Shown in pieces: positions 1 to 8,662 of a DNA stretch of 64,000 bases (positions within the stretch are counted from its first letter, which is position 1; the number at the start of each line of letters is the position of its first letter). The position numbers and the translations under genes were made by a program. The stretch spans positions 456,001 to 520,000 of the forward strand of contig NZ_JACVAU010000001.1 in assembly GCF_014852005.1 (NCBI RefSeq), read 5' to 3'. Below the pieces are notes generated by a model. That model was given only the letters and a program-made list of their open reading frames with translations, was not told the origin of the DNA and ran no database searches. Source of the stretch: Pseudoxanthomonas sp. PXM03. Its GTDB lineage: Bacteria > Pseudomonadota > Gammaproteobacteria > Xanthomonadales > Xanthomonadaceae.

Positions 1-1
1 G

Positions 2-2104
2 CCCAGACTCATCCATGCCTGCCTGGCCGCAGGCCTCGCCGTCGCTGGCGCGCTGTCAGCCCCTGCCCATGCCAAGGAGGTTGACGTGACGAACGATCCG
101 TATGCCTGGCTGGAGGACGTCGAAGGGCAGAAGCAGCTGGACTGGGTGAAGGGCGTGAACGCCAGGGCCGAGGCCGAGATCGCCTCGACCCCGGCCTTCA
201 AGCAGCTGGAATCGGATATCCGCGCCATCCTCGATTCCGATGCCAAGATTCCGGGCGTGCAGAAGGTCGGCGAGTACTACTACAACTTCTGGAAGGACAA
301 GCAGCACGAGCGCGGCGTCTGGCGCCGCACCACGCTGGCCGAGTACCGCAAGGCCCAGCCACAGTGGGAAACCGTGCTGGACCTGGATGCGTTGAACAAG
401 GCCGAAGGCAAGAACTGGGTTTGGCACGGTGCCGACTGCCGCAAGCCGGACTACGCGCGCTGCCTGGTCGCGTTGTCGCGCGGCGGTGCCGATGCCGACG
501 AGACCCGCGAGTTCGACCTGGTCAACAAGAAGTTCCTGGCCGACGGCTTCTACCGCCCCGAGGCCAAGGGTGCGCTGGGCTGGAAGGACGCCGACACCGT
601 CTACGTCTACAGCGACTTCGGCGCCGGCAGCCTGACCAGCTCGGGTTACCCGCGCATCGTGAAGGAATGGAAGCGGGGCACGCCGCTCGCATCGGCCGCC
701 GTCGTGTACGAAGGCACCGCGGAAGACATGTACATCGCGGCCTACCATGACGACACGCCGGGCTTCCAGCGCGATTTCGTCAGCCGCACCATCGCCTTCT
801 ACAACGACGAGCTGTACCTGCGCGGTGCCGGCGGCACGCTGGCCAAGATCGACGCACCCAATTCCGCCAACAAGGGCGTGCACAAGGAATGGCTGACGCT
901 GGAACTGCGCGAGCCGTGGACCGTCGGCGGCAAGACCCATGCCGCCGGCAGCCTGCTGGCCGCGAAGTTCGAGGACTTCATGGCCGGCAAGCGCGACTTC
1001 GACGTGCTGTTCGCGCCGACCGACAAGACCTCGCTGGCCGGCTTCACGTGGACGAAGAACCACCTGGTGCTCAACGTGCTGGAGGACGTGAAGAACCGCC
1101 TGAGCGTGCTCACGCCGTCGGCTTCGGGCTGGAAGACCAGCGCCTTCGTCGGCGCGCCGTCCTTCGGCACCATCGGCGTCAACGATGTGGACAGCGACGA
1201 CAGCGACGCGGTGTGGCTGACGGCCACCGATTATCTGACCCCGACCACGCTGTCGTTGGCCGAGATCGGCAAGCAGCCTGAGCAACTGAAGTCGATGCCG
1301 GCCTTCTTCGATGCCTCGGGCAAGAAGATCGAGCAGCACTTCGCCACGTCGAAGGATGGCACCAAGGTGCCGTACTTCCTGGTTCGCCCGGAAGGCCTGA
1401 AGTACGACGGCAGCACGCCGACCCTGCTGTACGGCTACGGCGGCTTCGAGATCTCGCTGACCCCGGGCTATTCCGGCGGCGTCGGCAAGGGCTGGCTGGA
1501 GAAGGGCGGCGTCTATGCCGTCGCCAACATCCGCGGCGGCGGCGAGTACGGTCCGCGCTGGCACCAGGCCGCGTTGAAAGCCAACCGCCACAAGGCGTAC
1601 GAGGACTTCGCTGCGGTCGCGCAGGACCTGATCGCCCGCAAGATCACCTCGCCGAAGCACCTGGGCATCCAGGGCGGCAGCAACGGTGGCCTGCTGACCG
1701 GCAACATGCTGACGCAGTATCCCGAACTGTTCGGCGCGGTCGTGGTGCAGGTGCCGCTGCTGGACATGAAGCGCTACAGCCACCTGCTGGCCGGCGCCTC
1801 GTGGATGGCCGAGTACGGCAACCCCGACACCGCCGACTGGGAATTCATCCAGACCTTCTCGCCGTACCACCTGTTCGACGCGAAGAAGGACTATCCGCCG
1901 ACCCTGTTCATGACCTCCACCCGCGACGACCGCGTCCACCCGGGCCACGCCCGCAAGATGGCCGCCAGGATGCTGGAAGCGGGCAAGGACGTGCGCTACT
2001 ACGAGAACATCGAGGGTGGCCACGGCGGTGCGGCGAACAACGCCCAGGCCGCGCACATGAGCGCGCTGGCCTATACCTTCCTCTGGCAGCAGCTGGCCAA
2101 GTAA
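2..2104 (+). CDS. Secreted prolyl oligopeptidase family serine peptidase (5' partial)
   Basis: Serine peptidase of family S9A (prolyl endopeptidase type), which cuts short peptides after proline. From the GTG at 86 the product has 672 residues with the N-terminal motif DPYAWLED, a beta-propeller region in the middle and a C-terminal alpha/beta-hydrolase domain. The catalytic Ser is at about 532 (GGSNGG), the Asp at 614/615 (TRDDRVHPG) and the His at 646 (GGHGG), in family order. The frame stays open upstream of 86 to the window edge and encodes a typical signal-peptide core (LAAGLAVAGALS) ending at APAHA/KE. The full protein is therefore probably exported and starts outside the window. An SD-like AAGGAGG at 74-80 lies just before the GTG, so internal initiation of a cytoplasmic form is possible. 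A second S9 peptidase follows. Confidence 0.93.
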   Translation, partial: PRLIHACLAAGLAVAGALSAPAHAKEVDVTNDPYAWLEDVEGQKQLDWVKGVNARAEAEIASTPAFKQLESDIRAILDSDAKIPGVQKVGEYYYNFWKDKQHERGVWRRTTLAEYRKAQPQWETVLDLDALNKAEGKNWVWHGADCRKPDYARCLVALSRGGADADETREFDLVNKKFLADGFYRPEAKGALGWKDADTVYVYSDFGAGSLTSSGYPRIVKEWKRGTPLASAAVVYEGTAEDMYIAAYHDDTPGFQRDFVSRTIAFYNDELYLRGAGGTLAKIDAPNSANKGVHKEWLTLELREPWTVGGKTHAAGSLLAAKFEDFMAGKRDFDVLFAPTDKTSLAGFTWTKNHLVLNVLEDVKNRLSVLTPSASGWKTSAFVGAPSFGTIGVNDVDSDDSDAVWLTATDYLTPTTLSLAEIGKQPEQLKSMPAFFDASGKKIEQHFATSKDGTKVPYFLVRPEGLKYDGSTPTLLYGYGGFEISLTPGYSGGVGKGWLEKGGVYAVANIRGGGEYGPRWHQAALKANRHKAYEDFAAVAQDLIARKITSPKHLGIQGGSNGGLLTGNMLTQYPELFGAVVVQVPLLDMKRYSHLLAGASWMAEYGNPDTADWEFIQTFSPYHLFDAKKDYPPTLFMTSTRDDRVHPGHARKMAARMLEAGKDVRYYENIEGGHGGAANNAQAAHMSALAYTFLWQQLAK

Positions 2105-2117
2105 CGGTACACAGCTC

Positions 2118-2221
2118 CTTCCCCCGCTTGCGGGGGAAGACGGGGATGGGGGTGCTCTTGGCGCGGTAAGTCAACGGGCTTGCCCCCACCCCAACCCTCC
2201 CCCGCAAGCGGAGGAGGGGGC
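2118..2221. repeat. REPIN-like paired inverted GC-rich repeat
   Basis: Two inverted, imperfect copies of a C/G-rich hairpin unit fill most of the gap between the two peptidase genes. The left unit is at 2118-2153 with core CCCCCGCTTGCGGGGG. The right unit is at 2182-2221 and has the same CCCCCGCAAGCGG core preceded by CCCCACCCCAACC. The same unit, more regular, occurs inside mreC and mrdA. No terminator-like T run follows. Confidence 0.6.
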
Positions 2222-2262
2222 AGACCGCTTCCCATTGCATCCCGCATCCCCGGACCCCATCC

Positions 2263-4434
2263 ATGAAACCGACTTCCCTGTTGCTGGCCGCCACCGTCCT
2301 GATGAGTACCCCGATCACCTCCGCCCTCGCCGCCACCGCCACTCCGCCCGACGTGGCGAAGAAGCCGCACGTGGTGAAGGCGCCGCATGGCGCCGAACGC
2401 AACGACGAGTACTACTGGCTGCGCGACGACAAGCGCGAGAACAAGGAAATGCTGGCGTACCTCAACGCCGAGAACGCCTACACCGACTCGGTGATGGCGC
2501 CGTTGAAGCCGCTGGAAGACAAGCTCTACGACGAGGTCGTCGCCCGCATCAAGCAGGATGACGCCAGCGTGCCGTATCGCGAGCGTGGCTGGTGGTATTA
2601 CGCCCGCTTCGTGACCGGCAAGGACTACCCGGTGCATGCGCGCCGCAAGGACGGTCCGGGTCTGGATGCGGTATCCATCCAGGCGGCCAACGCCGCAGGG
2701 GACTTCGCCGGCGAGCAGGTGCTGCTGGACGTGAATGCGCTGGGCGAAGGCAAGGACTACTACAACGTCGGCGACTACGAGGTCAGCCAGGACAACCGCC
2801 TGCTGGCCTATGCCGACGACACCAATGGCCGCCGCCAGTACACCATCCGCTTCAAGAACCTCGAAACCGGCGAGATCCTGCCTGACACGATCACCAACGC
2901 CGAGCCCAACCTGGTCTGGTCCGACGATGGCCGCACCCTGTTCTACGTCGACAAGGATCCGGAGACCCTGCTCAGCAAGCGCGTGAAGTCGCACGTACTG
3001 GGCACGCCGGCCGCGCAGGACAAGCTCGTCTACGAGGAAGAGGACGACAGCTTCTACATGGGCATCGGCCGCAGCCGCGACGACAAGTTCATCTGCATCA
3101 GTGTGGAGAGCACGGTCTCCTCGGAGATGCGCTGCACGCCGGCTGCCAGCCCAGGCGTGTTCACCGTGCTGGCGCCGCGCGAGCGCGATGTCGAGTACCA
3201 GGCCGACCACCTCGGCGACCGTTGGGTGATCCGCACGAATGCCAATGGCGCCACCAACTTCAAGCTGGTCACCGCGCCGACCGATTCGGTCTCCCGCAAG
3301 GACTGGAAGGACTGGATCGCACACCGCGATGACGTCTTCATCGAGGGCTTCGAACTGTTCGACGGCTTCAGCGTGGTGGCCGAGCGTGCCAACGCACTGG
3401 AAAGCCTGCGCGTGATCAAGGCCGATGGCAGCAGCGACTACGTCAAGGCCGACGAGCCGGCGTACTCGATGGGCCTGTCCGCCAATCCGGAGACCGGCAC
3501 TGACTGGCTGCGCTACAGCTACACCTCAATGACCACGCCGGCCACGACCTACGAGATCAACACCAGGACCGGCGAACGCCGGCAGCTGAAGCAGCAGCCC
3601 GTGCCTGGCTACGACGCCTCGAAGTACGTCACCGAGCGCGTGTGGGCGCCGGCGCGTGACGGCAAGACGAAGATCCCGGTGACGCTGGTGTACCGCAAGG
3701 ACTTTGCCCGCGATGGCAAGGCGCCGATGCTGCAGTACGCCTACGGCAGCTACGGCGCGTCGATGGACCCGAACTTCAGCATCACCAATGTCAGCCTGCT
3801 GGACCGTGGCGTGGTCTATGCGCTTGCGCATATCCGCGGCGGACAGGAAATGGGCCGCCGTTGGTACGACGACGGCAAGCTGTACAACAAGGTCAACACC
3901 TTCACCGATTTCATCGACGTCACCGACTACCTGGTCAAGGAAGGCTATGCGGCCAAGGACCGTGTGGCGGCGATGGGCGGCAGTGCCGGTGGCCTGCTGA
4001 TGGGCGCGGTGTCGAACATGGCGCCGGAGAAGTACAAGGTCATCCTGACGCTGGTGCCGTTCGTCGACGTGGCGACCACGATGCTGGACCCCAGCATCCC
4101 GCTGACCACCAACGAATACGACGAGTGGGGCAACCCGGAAGAGAAGGGCTATTACGACTACATCCTCACGTACTCGCCCTACGACAACCTGCAGGCGAAG
4201 GCCTATCCCGCGATGTTCGTCGGCACCGGCCTGTGGGACTCGCAGGTGCAGTACTGGGAGCCGGCCAAGTACGTGGCCCGCCTGCGTGACCTGAACACCG
4301 GCACGGACCCGGTGGTGTTCCGCACCAACATGGAAGCCGGCCATGGCGGCAAGTCGGGCCGCTTCCGCCAGTACCGCGAACGCGCCGAGATGTTCGCCTT
4401 CATGCTGGACCAGCTCGGCGTCGCCTCGAAGTAA
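2263..4434 (+). CDS. ptrB: Secreted oligopeptidase B-like S9 family peptidase
   Basis: Family S9A serine peptidase of 723 residues, closest in layout to oligopeptidase B, which cuts oligopeptides after Arg or Lys. A signal peptide (about residues 1-24, ending SALAAT) suggests export. The beta-propeller region covers about residues 60-430 and the hydrolase domain the rest. The catalytic Ser is at 574 (GGSAGG), Asp at 659 (TGLWDSQV) and His at 694 (AGHGGKSG). It follows another S9 peptidase by 158 bases, with a repeat in between, so co-transcription is uncertain. A strong hairpin terminator follows at 4451. The symbol rests on subfamily resemblance; specificity cannot be read from sequence alone. 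Confidence 0.88.
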   Translation: MKPTSLLLAATVLMSTPITSALAATATPPDVAKKPHVVKAPHGAERNDEYYWLRDDKRENKEMLAYLNAENAYTDSVMAPLKPLEDKLYDEVVARIKQDDASVPYRERGWWYYARFVTGKDYPVHARRKDGPGLDAVSIQAANAAGDFAGEQVLLDVNALGEGKDYYNVGDYEVSQDNRLLAYADDTNGRRQYTIRFKNLETGEILPDTITNAEPNLVWSDDGRTLFYVDKDPETLLSKRVKSHVLGTPAAQDKLVYEEEDDSFYMGIGRSRDDKFICISVESTVSSEMRCTPAASPGVFTVLAPRERDVEYQADHLGDRWVIRTNANGATNFKLVTAPTDSVSRKDWKDWIAHRDDVFIEGFELFDGFSVVAERANALESLRVIKADGSSDYVKADEPAYSMGLSANPETGTDWLRYSYTSMTTPATTYEINTRTGERRQLKQQPVPGYDASKYVTERVWAPARDGKTKIPVTLVYRKDFARDGKAPMLQYAYGSYGASMDPNFSITNVSLLDRGVVYALAHIRGGQEMGRRWYDDGKLYNKVNTFTDFIDVTDYLVKEGYAAKDRVAAMGGSAGGLLMGAVSNMAPEKYKVILTLVPFVDVATTMLDPSIPLTTNEYDEWGNPEEKGYYDYILTYSPYDNLQAKAYPAMFVGTGLWDSQVQYWEPAKYVARLRDLNTGTDPVVFRTNMEAGHGGKSGRFRQYRERAEMFAFMLDQLGVASK

Positions 4435-4450
4435 GCGACAGTACGCGCTG

Positions 4451-4482
4451 GAAAAGAGCCGGGGAGACCCGGCTCTTTTCGT
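4451..4482 (+). terminator. Rho-independent terminator after ptrB
   Basis: A perfect 13-bp stem (GAAAAGAGCCGGG at 4451-4463 with its complement at 4468-4480) closes a GAGA tetraloop. The 3' arm supplies the run TTTTC. It lies 17 bases after the ptrB stop. Confidence 0.85.
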
Positions 4483-4610
4483 TGCGGGCCACGGCGCATC
4501 CCCAGGCGATGCCCATGTTCCAGCACTGGAAAGCCGTCGATGGCGCGCCGCGTTTCCCTCCGCGCCGGGCGTGTTCGCGCCCGGTGGTGGATTTGGGGTA
4601 CAAGGGCGCC

Positions 4611-5045
4611 GTGGAAGACAAGTCTCCTTCGCTGCACGAGCCCGCTGCCCGGCGTCCCGCGCGCTTCCGCTGGGCGTGGTGGCTGCTGGCGTATGCCAGC
4701 CTGGGCCTGGGCATCCTCGGTGTGTTCGTGCCGGGGCTGCCGACCACGGTGTTCGTGCTGATCGCCGCGTACGCTGCGTCGCGCGGCTCGGAGCGGCTGC
4801 ATCGCCGCCTGATGACGCACCCGCGCTTCGGCCCGATGATCCATGACTGGCACCTGCACCGTGCCGTATCGCGACGCGCGAAGTGGATGGCCACCTGGAC
4901 CATGCTGGCCAGTGCGGCGATCCTGCTGGCACTGATGCTGTGGACCGGCTCGCATCGATGGTGGATGGTCGCCCTGCCGGTCGCCTGCATGGCGACGGTC
5001 GCGGTGTGGCTGTGGATGCGACCGGAACCCCCGCGTACGCGGTGA
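4611..5045 (+). CDS. DUF454 (YbaN) family inner-membrane protein
   Basis: Small membrane protein of about 144 residues from a GTG start near 4611. It has the DUF454 signature: an N-terminal helix with GLGILGVFVPGLPTTVF, then RGSERLHRRLMTHPRFGP, then two more hydrophobic helices. The family (E. coli YbaN) has no established biochemical role. The frame is open upstream to 4482, but that stretch lacks family character and reads into the sequence after the ptrB terminator, so the shorter start is preferred. It is followed by lptM in the same direction after 40 bases. Confidence 0.75.
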   Translation: MEDKSPSLHEPAARRPARFRWAWWLLAYASLGLGILGVFVPGLPTTVFVLIAAYAASRGSERLHRRLMTHPRFGPMIHDWHLHRAVSRRAKWMATWTMLASAAILLALMLWTGSHRWWMVALPVACMATVAVWLWMRPEPPRTR

Positions 5046-5073
5046 AGGCGCGGCGCATTCATCGGCCTGTGGC

Positions 5074-5086
5074 TATACTCGCGACA
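5074..5086 (+). promoter_or_regulatory. Putative -10 element immediately before lptM
   Basis: TATACT at 5074-5079 is followed by exactly six bases and then the ATG at 5086. If used, transcription would begin at or next to the start codon and give a leaderless or near-leaderless mRNA. No good -35 is seen at 17 bases. Confidence 0.4.
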
Positions 5087-5298
5087 TGAACCGGAACGCC
5101 CGTCTTTTCGCCGCTGCCGCCCTGATGGCGGCCCTGTCCGCCTGCGGAGCCAAGGGCCCGCTGTTCCTGCCGGAGAAGCCCGTCGAGGAAGCCCCCGTGG
5201 CCCCCGCCGCGTCGCCTGAAACGCCGGCCACGGACACCCTGCCTGCCGAGCCGCCCATCGATCCGGCCACGGTGCCGGCCACCGACGGGAATGGCTGA
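5086..5298 (+). CDS. lptM: LptM/YifL-like small lipoprotein
   Basis: A 70-residue lipoprotein. The signal peptide ends in a lipobox (LSAC, Cys at about 20), followed directly by [12 protein letters not shown], the family hallmark [G-x-KGPLY-x-P]. The rest is Pro/Ala rich and low complexity. In E. coli LptM (YifL) helps the LptD/LptE LPS translocon mature in the outer membrane and is encoded just before dapF, as here. The 3' end overlaps an alternative dapF start (5291). A TATACT hexamer six bases before the ATG suggests a very short leader. Confidence 0.82.
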   Translation: MNRNARLFAAAALMAALSACGAKGPLFLPEKPVEEAPVAPAASPETPATDTLPAEPPIDPATVPATDGNG

Positions 5299-5323
5299 GA
5301 CCCTCCACGCACGGTCCACGCCG

Positions 5324-6154
5324 ATGCGCTTCACCAAGATGCACGGCGCCGGCAACGACTTCGTCGTGCTGGACCTGCGTGATGGCGCGCCGCCACCGGA
5401 TGCCCGGCTGGCGGCGCAGCTGGCGGATCGCCATATCGGCGTGGGATGCGACCAGATCCTGACCGTCGAACGGCCGCGCAGCGCGGGCGCCGTGGCCGCG
5501 TATCGCATCTGGAACTCCGACGGTTCACCCTCGCAGCAATGCGGGAACGGCGCGCGTTGCGTCGCCGCCTGGCTGGTCCGCGACGGCGCGGCGCGTGGCG
5601 ACACCTTCAACGTGGACAGTCCGCTGGCCACGCACGCGGTGGAGCGCATCGGCGACGACCGCTATGCGATCGCGATGGGCGTGCCGGAATTCGTGCCGGC
5701 GCGCATTCCGCTGCACGGCTTCGACCATGTCCAGCCGGAGTACGACGCCGATGTGGACGAAGGACTCCGCCTGCGGTTCGGCGCAGTGTCGATGGGCAAT
5801 CCGCACGCGGTCATCGAAGTCCCATCCGTCGATGCCGCGCCCGTGAAGCATTACGGCCCGTTGCTACAGCGCTCGCGCCACTTCCCGGAGTCGGTCAACG
5901 TCGGTTTCGCCGAAGTGGTCGCACGCGACCGCGTGCGCCTGCGCGTGTACGAGCGCGGCGTCGGCGAAACCCTGGCCTGCGGCAGCGGCGCCTGCGCGGC
6001 AGCGGCCGTGCTGATCCGGCGCGGGCGCGTGGATCGTGACGTGGCCATCGCATTGCCCGGTGGCGAGCTGCGCATCCGCTGGCCGTCCGACGACGCGCCG
6101 GTCATCATGTCCGGGCCGGCGGCATTCGTATTCGAAGGGGAATGGAAAGCATGA
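5324..6154 (+). CDS. dapF: Diaminopimelate epimerase
   Basis: Converts LL- to meso-diaminopimelate for lysine and peptidoglycan synthesis in the cytoplasm. The product has 276 residues from the ATG at 5324, chosen because it gives the family start [13 protein letters not shown]; an in-frame ATG at 5291 would add 11 residues and overlap lptM. The two catalytic cysteines are visible: Cys73 (QCGNGARC) and Cys219 (ACGSGAC), spaced as in known DapF. It heads the conserved cluster dapF-DUF484-xerC, and the next gene overlaps its end. Confidence 0.96.
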   Translation: MRFTKMHGAGNDFVVLDLRDGAPPPDARLAAQLADRHIGVGCDQILTVERPRSAGAVAAYRIWNSDGSPSQQCGNGARCVAAWLVRDGAARGDTFNVDSPLATHAVERIGDDRYAIAMGVPEFVPARIPLHGFDHVQPEYDADVDEGLRLRFGAVSMGNPHAVIEVPSVDAAPVKHYGPLLQRSRHFPESVNVGFAEVVARDRVRLRVYERGVGETLACGSGACAAAAVLIRRGRVDRDVAIALPGGELRIRWPSDDAPVIMSGPAAFVFEGEWKA

Positions 6155-6825
6155 GCGACACGCAAGAGAAGCTGGGCGCCCACGAGATCGCAGCATGGCT
6201 GCGACGGCACCCCACTTTCCTGAAACAGTTCCCCGACCTGGCGCTGAGCCTGGTGGTGCCGCGCGATGAAGGCCCCACCGCGTCGCTGGCCAGCTACCAG
6301 CTGGACGTGCTGCGCGACAAGAACCGCGAATTGTCCAAGCGCCTCGGTGACCTGTTCGCCAACGCGCAGGAAAACGAGCGCCTGGCCGTGCGTACCCACC
6401 AGCTCGCCCTCACCCTCATGAAGCAGGGCACGGCCGCTGACACGCTGCGGGCGATGGCGGCCTCGCTGGCCGAGGATTTCAACGGCGACCGCGTCAGCAT
6501 CGTGCTGCTGCAGCCCGTCGACGGCCTGGTGGAGAACGACTGGTTGCAGATCGTGCCGGCCGACAATCCGCACATGGCCCCGTTCCGCGACTGCCTGCGC
6601 GATGGCGAGCCGATCTGCGGCCGCCTGCAGCCCGAGAAACACGTGCTGCTGTACGGCGCGCGCGCCGAGGAAGTCGCTTCGTCGGCGTTGCTGCCGCTGC
6701 CCGGCATCGGCCTGGTGGCCGTGGGCAGCCGTGACGGCAACCGCTTCTATCCCGGCATGGGCACCCTGTTCCTGCGCATGATGGGCGAGACGCTGGTGAC
6801 GGCGTTGAAACGGTTCGATGCCTGA
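6151..6825 (+). CDS. DUF484 family protein (YigA-like)
   Basis: Protein of 224 residues from the ATG at 6151 (ATGA overlap with the dapF stop; ATG 6142 would add three residues). The N-terminus has [14 protein letters not shown] and the segment [19 protein letters not shown], a short coiled coil. A GAF-like C-terminal half follows. The family is found between dapF and xerC in many gammaproteobacteria. Its function is unknown; the GAF-like fold hints at ligand sensing, which is inference. Confidence 0.85.
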   Translation: MSDTQEKLGAHEIAAWLRRHPTFLKQFPDLALSLVVPRDEGPTASLASYQLDVLRDKNRELSKRLGDLFANAQENERLAVRTHQLALTLMKQGTAADTLRAMAASLAEDFNGDRVSIVLLQPVDGLVENDWLQIVPADNPHMAPFRDCLRDGEPICGRLQPEKHVLLYGARAEEVASSALLPLPGIGLVAVGSRDGNRFYPGMGTLFLRMMGETLVTALKRFDA

Positions 6826-6846
6826 CGGAGGGCCCGCGCCTCACGC

Positions 6847-6948
6847 CGTCGTTCCGGCCAAGGCCGGCATCCACGTGGCCCTTGCGCGTTGCATGCAGGC
6901 ACGACAGCAGAAACAAGGCGGATTCCGGCGTTGGCCGGAATGACGGGG
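6847..6948. repeat. REPIN-like element, TTCCGGC/GCCGGAA family
   Basis: Two inverted units: GTTCCGGCCAAGGCCGGCAT near 6851-6870 and ATTCCGGCGTTGGCCGGAAT near 6922-6941. Each is itself an interrupted palindrome. It fills the gap between DUF484 and xerC, and its right edge ends about 8 bases before the xerC start. A second member lies at 63813-63920. Confidence 0.7.
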
Positions 6949-6955
6949 CGAAGGG

Positions 6956-7834
6956 ATGTACTCGGTCGCCGACTTCCTCGCCCATCTTGAAGTGGAGCGC
7001 CGCGTCTCCGCGCACACGCTCGACGCGTATCGCCGCGATCTCGCCGCGCTGACCGAATGGGCGCAGGCCCAGGGCGTCGCCAATCTGGTGGAGGTAAATG
7101 CGGAGCAGCTGCGCGGCTTCGTCGCCAGCGAGCACAGGCGCGGCCTGTCGCCGAAGAGCCTGCAGCGTCGCCTGTCTGCCTGCCGCAGTTTCTACCAGTG
7201 GCAACTCAAGCATGGCCGCATCGTGGCCAGTCCCGCGGCAGCACTGCGCGCACCCAAGGCGCCGCGCAAGCTGCCCCAGGTGCTGGATGCCGACGAGGCC
7301 GTCAGGCTGGTGGAAGTGCCGGTGGATGCGCCACTGGGCAAGCGCGACCGCGCACTGCTCGAACTGTTCTACTCCTCCGGGCTTCGCCTCAGCGAGTTGT
7401 GCGCGCTGCGCTGGCGCGACCTCGACATGGTGGGCGGCATGGTCACGGTGCTGGGCAAGGGCAACAAGGAACGCAAGGTGCCCGTGGGATCGCATGCACG
7501 CAACGCGCTCGCCGAGTGGCGGCAGGAGCGGACGGTGGGCAACGAGGCGTTCGTGTTCCCGGGGCGAGGGGAGGGGCCGATTTCGCAACGCGCCGTGCAG
7601 ATCCGCATCAAGCAGCTGGCGCAGCGGCAGGGCCTGTTCAAGCACGTGCACCCGCACATGCTGCGGCACAGCTTCGCCAGCCACATCCTGGAATCCTCCG
7701 GCGACCTGCGTGGCGTGCAGGAACTGCTGGGGCATGCCGACATCGCCACCACGCAGATCTACACGCACCTGGACTTCCAGCACCTGGCCAAGGTGTACGA
7801 CGCGGCGCATCCGCGGGCGAAGCGGAAACGCTGA
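6956..7834 (+). CDS. xerC: Tyrosine recombinase XerC
   Basis: Site-specific tyrosine recombinase of 292 residues. With XerD it resolves chromosome dimers at dif near the divisome. The N-terminal SAM-like domain covers about residues 1-85 and the catalytic domain about 105-285. Catalytic residues seen: Arg144 (SGLRLSEL), His234 and Arg237 (HMLRHSF), His near 260 (LLGHADI) and nucleophile Tyr269 (QIYTHLD). The length is normal. Position after dapF and DUF484 matches other gammaproteobacteria. A repeat element separates it from DUF484, so transcription may not be continuous. Confidence 0.96.
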   Translation: MYSVADFLAHLEVERRVSAHTLDAYRRDLAALTEWAQAQGVANLVEVNAEQLRGFVASEHRRGLSPKSLQRRLSACRSFYQWQLKHGRIVASPAAALRAPKAPRKLPQVLDADEAVRLVEVPVDAPLGKRDRALLELFYSSGLRLSELCALRWRDLDMVGGMVTVLGKGNKERKVPVGSHARNALAEWRQERTVGNEAFVFPGRGEGPISQRAVQIRIKQLAQRQGLFKHVHPHMLRHSFASHILESSGDLRGVQELLGHADIATTQIYTHLDFQHLAKVYDAAHPRAKRKR

Positions 7835-7842
7835 CCCGCCCT

Positions 7843-7965
7843 GCAGGAGCGACGTGAGTCGCGACCACGATCCCCAGGCGGCCGCGCACCGTCCACGAGG
7901 TCACGCCTGATGCGACTGTCCTGCTTGTGCAGACGTGCGGTCGCGACTCACGTCGCTCCTACAGA
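7843..7965. repeat. REPIN-like element, TAGGAGCGACGT family, copy 1
   Basis: Left unit CAGGAGCGACGTGAGTCGCG at 7843-7862 and inverted mate CGCGACTCACGTCGCTCCTA at 7942-7961, separated by about 80 bases. The same pair recurs at 36931-37078 and 50197-50295. It lies between xerC and the hslVU promoter. Confidence 0.8.
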
Positions 7966-7990
7966 AGACCAACCAACCCAAAAGTCATGC

Positions 7991-8018
7991 TTGAACCAAG
8001 GAGCGGCGTCCCCACCTC
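7991..8018 (+). promoter_or_regulatory. Probable sigma-32 heat-shock promoter of hslVU
   Basis: CTTGAA at 7991-7996, 14 bases, then CCCCACCT at 8011-8018. This fits the RpoH consensus CTTGAAA-N11-16-CCCCATNT. The predicted start is near 8025, leaving a leader of about 18 bases with an SD (CCGGAGG, near 8032-8038) before the ATG at 8043. HslVU is a classic heat-shock protease, which supports the reading. Confidence 0.78.
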
Positions 8019-8042
8019 TGGGGGAACACCCCGGAGGCCTCC

Positions 8043-8594
8043 ATGGACCCCAGCCAGAACCCGAACGTCTTCCACGCCACCACCATCCTTTGCGTACGTC
8101 GCAATGGCCACGTCGCCGTCGCCGGCGACGGGCAGGTGACGCTGGGCCACACCGTGATGAAAGGCAATGCACGCAAGGTGCGCCGGCTCGGCCGCGACGG
8201 CCAGGTGCTGGCCGGTTTTGCGGGCGCCGCCGCCGATGCCTTCACGCTGTTCGAGCTGTTCGAGGCCAAGCTGGAAAAGCACGGGCAACTGACGCGTGCT
8301 GCCGTGGAGCTGGCGAAGGACTGGCGCACCGAGCGCCGCCTGGGCAAGCTCGAAGCGTTGCTCGCCGTCGCCGACAAGGAGACGTCGCTGATCATCAGCG
8401 GCACCGGCGACGTGATCGAGCCGGAGGACGGCATCATCGCCATCGGGTCCGGCGGGTCGTACGCACTGTCCGCCGCCCGCGCGTTGCTCGCGCACACCGA
8501 ACTGGACGCGAAGTCCATCGCCGTCGAATCGCTGAACATCGCTGGCGACATCTGCATCTACACCAATCGCAACGTGGTGGTCGAAGAGCTTTGA
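8043..8594 (+). CDS. hslV: ATP-dependent protease peptidase subunit HslV
   Basis: Threonine peptidase of the HslVU (ClpQY) protease, a proteasome-like cytoplasmic machine that degrades misfolded and regulatory proteins. The product has 183 residues. The catalytic N-terminal Thr should be Thr13 ([10 protein letters not shown]), so a 12-residue leader ([12 protein letters not shown]) must be removed; in E. coli only the initiator Met is. GDGQVTLG and the Gly-rich [14 protein letters not shown] complete the fold. It lies directly downstream of a probable sigma-32 promoter and upstream of hslU. Confidence 0.96.
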   Translation: MDPSQNPNVFHATTILCVRRNGHVAVAGDGQVTLGHTVMKGNARKVRRLGRDGQVLAGFAGAAADAFTLFELFEAKLEKHGQLTRAAVELAKDWRTERRLGKLEALLAVADKETSLIISGTGDVIEPEDGIIAIGSGGSYALSAARALLAHTELDAKSIAVESLNIAGDICIYTNRNVVVEEL

Positions 8595-8613
8595 TGCTCC
8601 GGCCGTCCATGTG

Positions 8614-8652
8614 CCCCGACCCGTGCGGTCGGGGCTGAAGCCCCTCCTACAG
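8614..8652. repeat. Single REP-like hairpin between hslV and hslU
   Basis: CCCCGACCCGTGCGGTCGGGG (8614-8634) forms a hairpin and is followed by CTGAAGCCCCTCCTACAG. The final CTCCTACAG resembles the end of the TAGGAGCGACGT repeat family, suggesting a related unit. It sits in the 68-base gap between the two subunit genes. Confidence 0.55.
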
Positions 8653-8662
8653 AACCATCGCC

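Noticed and set aside
56..2056. Antisense open frame of 666 codons opposite the first peptidase
   Set aside because: Composition and lack of family motifs mark it as a shadow; the sense strand has a complete serine-peptidase triad.
2105..2262. Inverted GC-rich sequences between the peptidases as a terminator
   Set aside because: No T run follows, and the same units occur inside mreC and mrdA coding sequence, so they are better explained as repeats.
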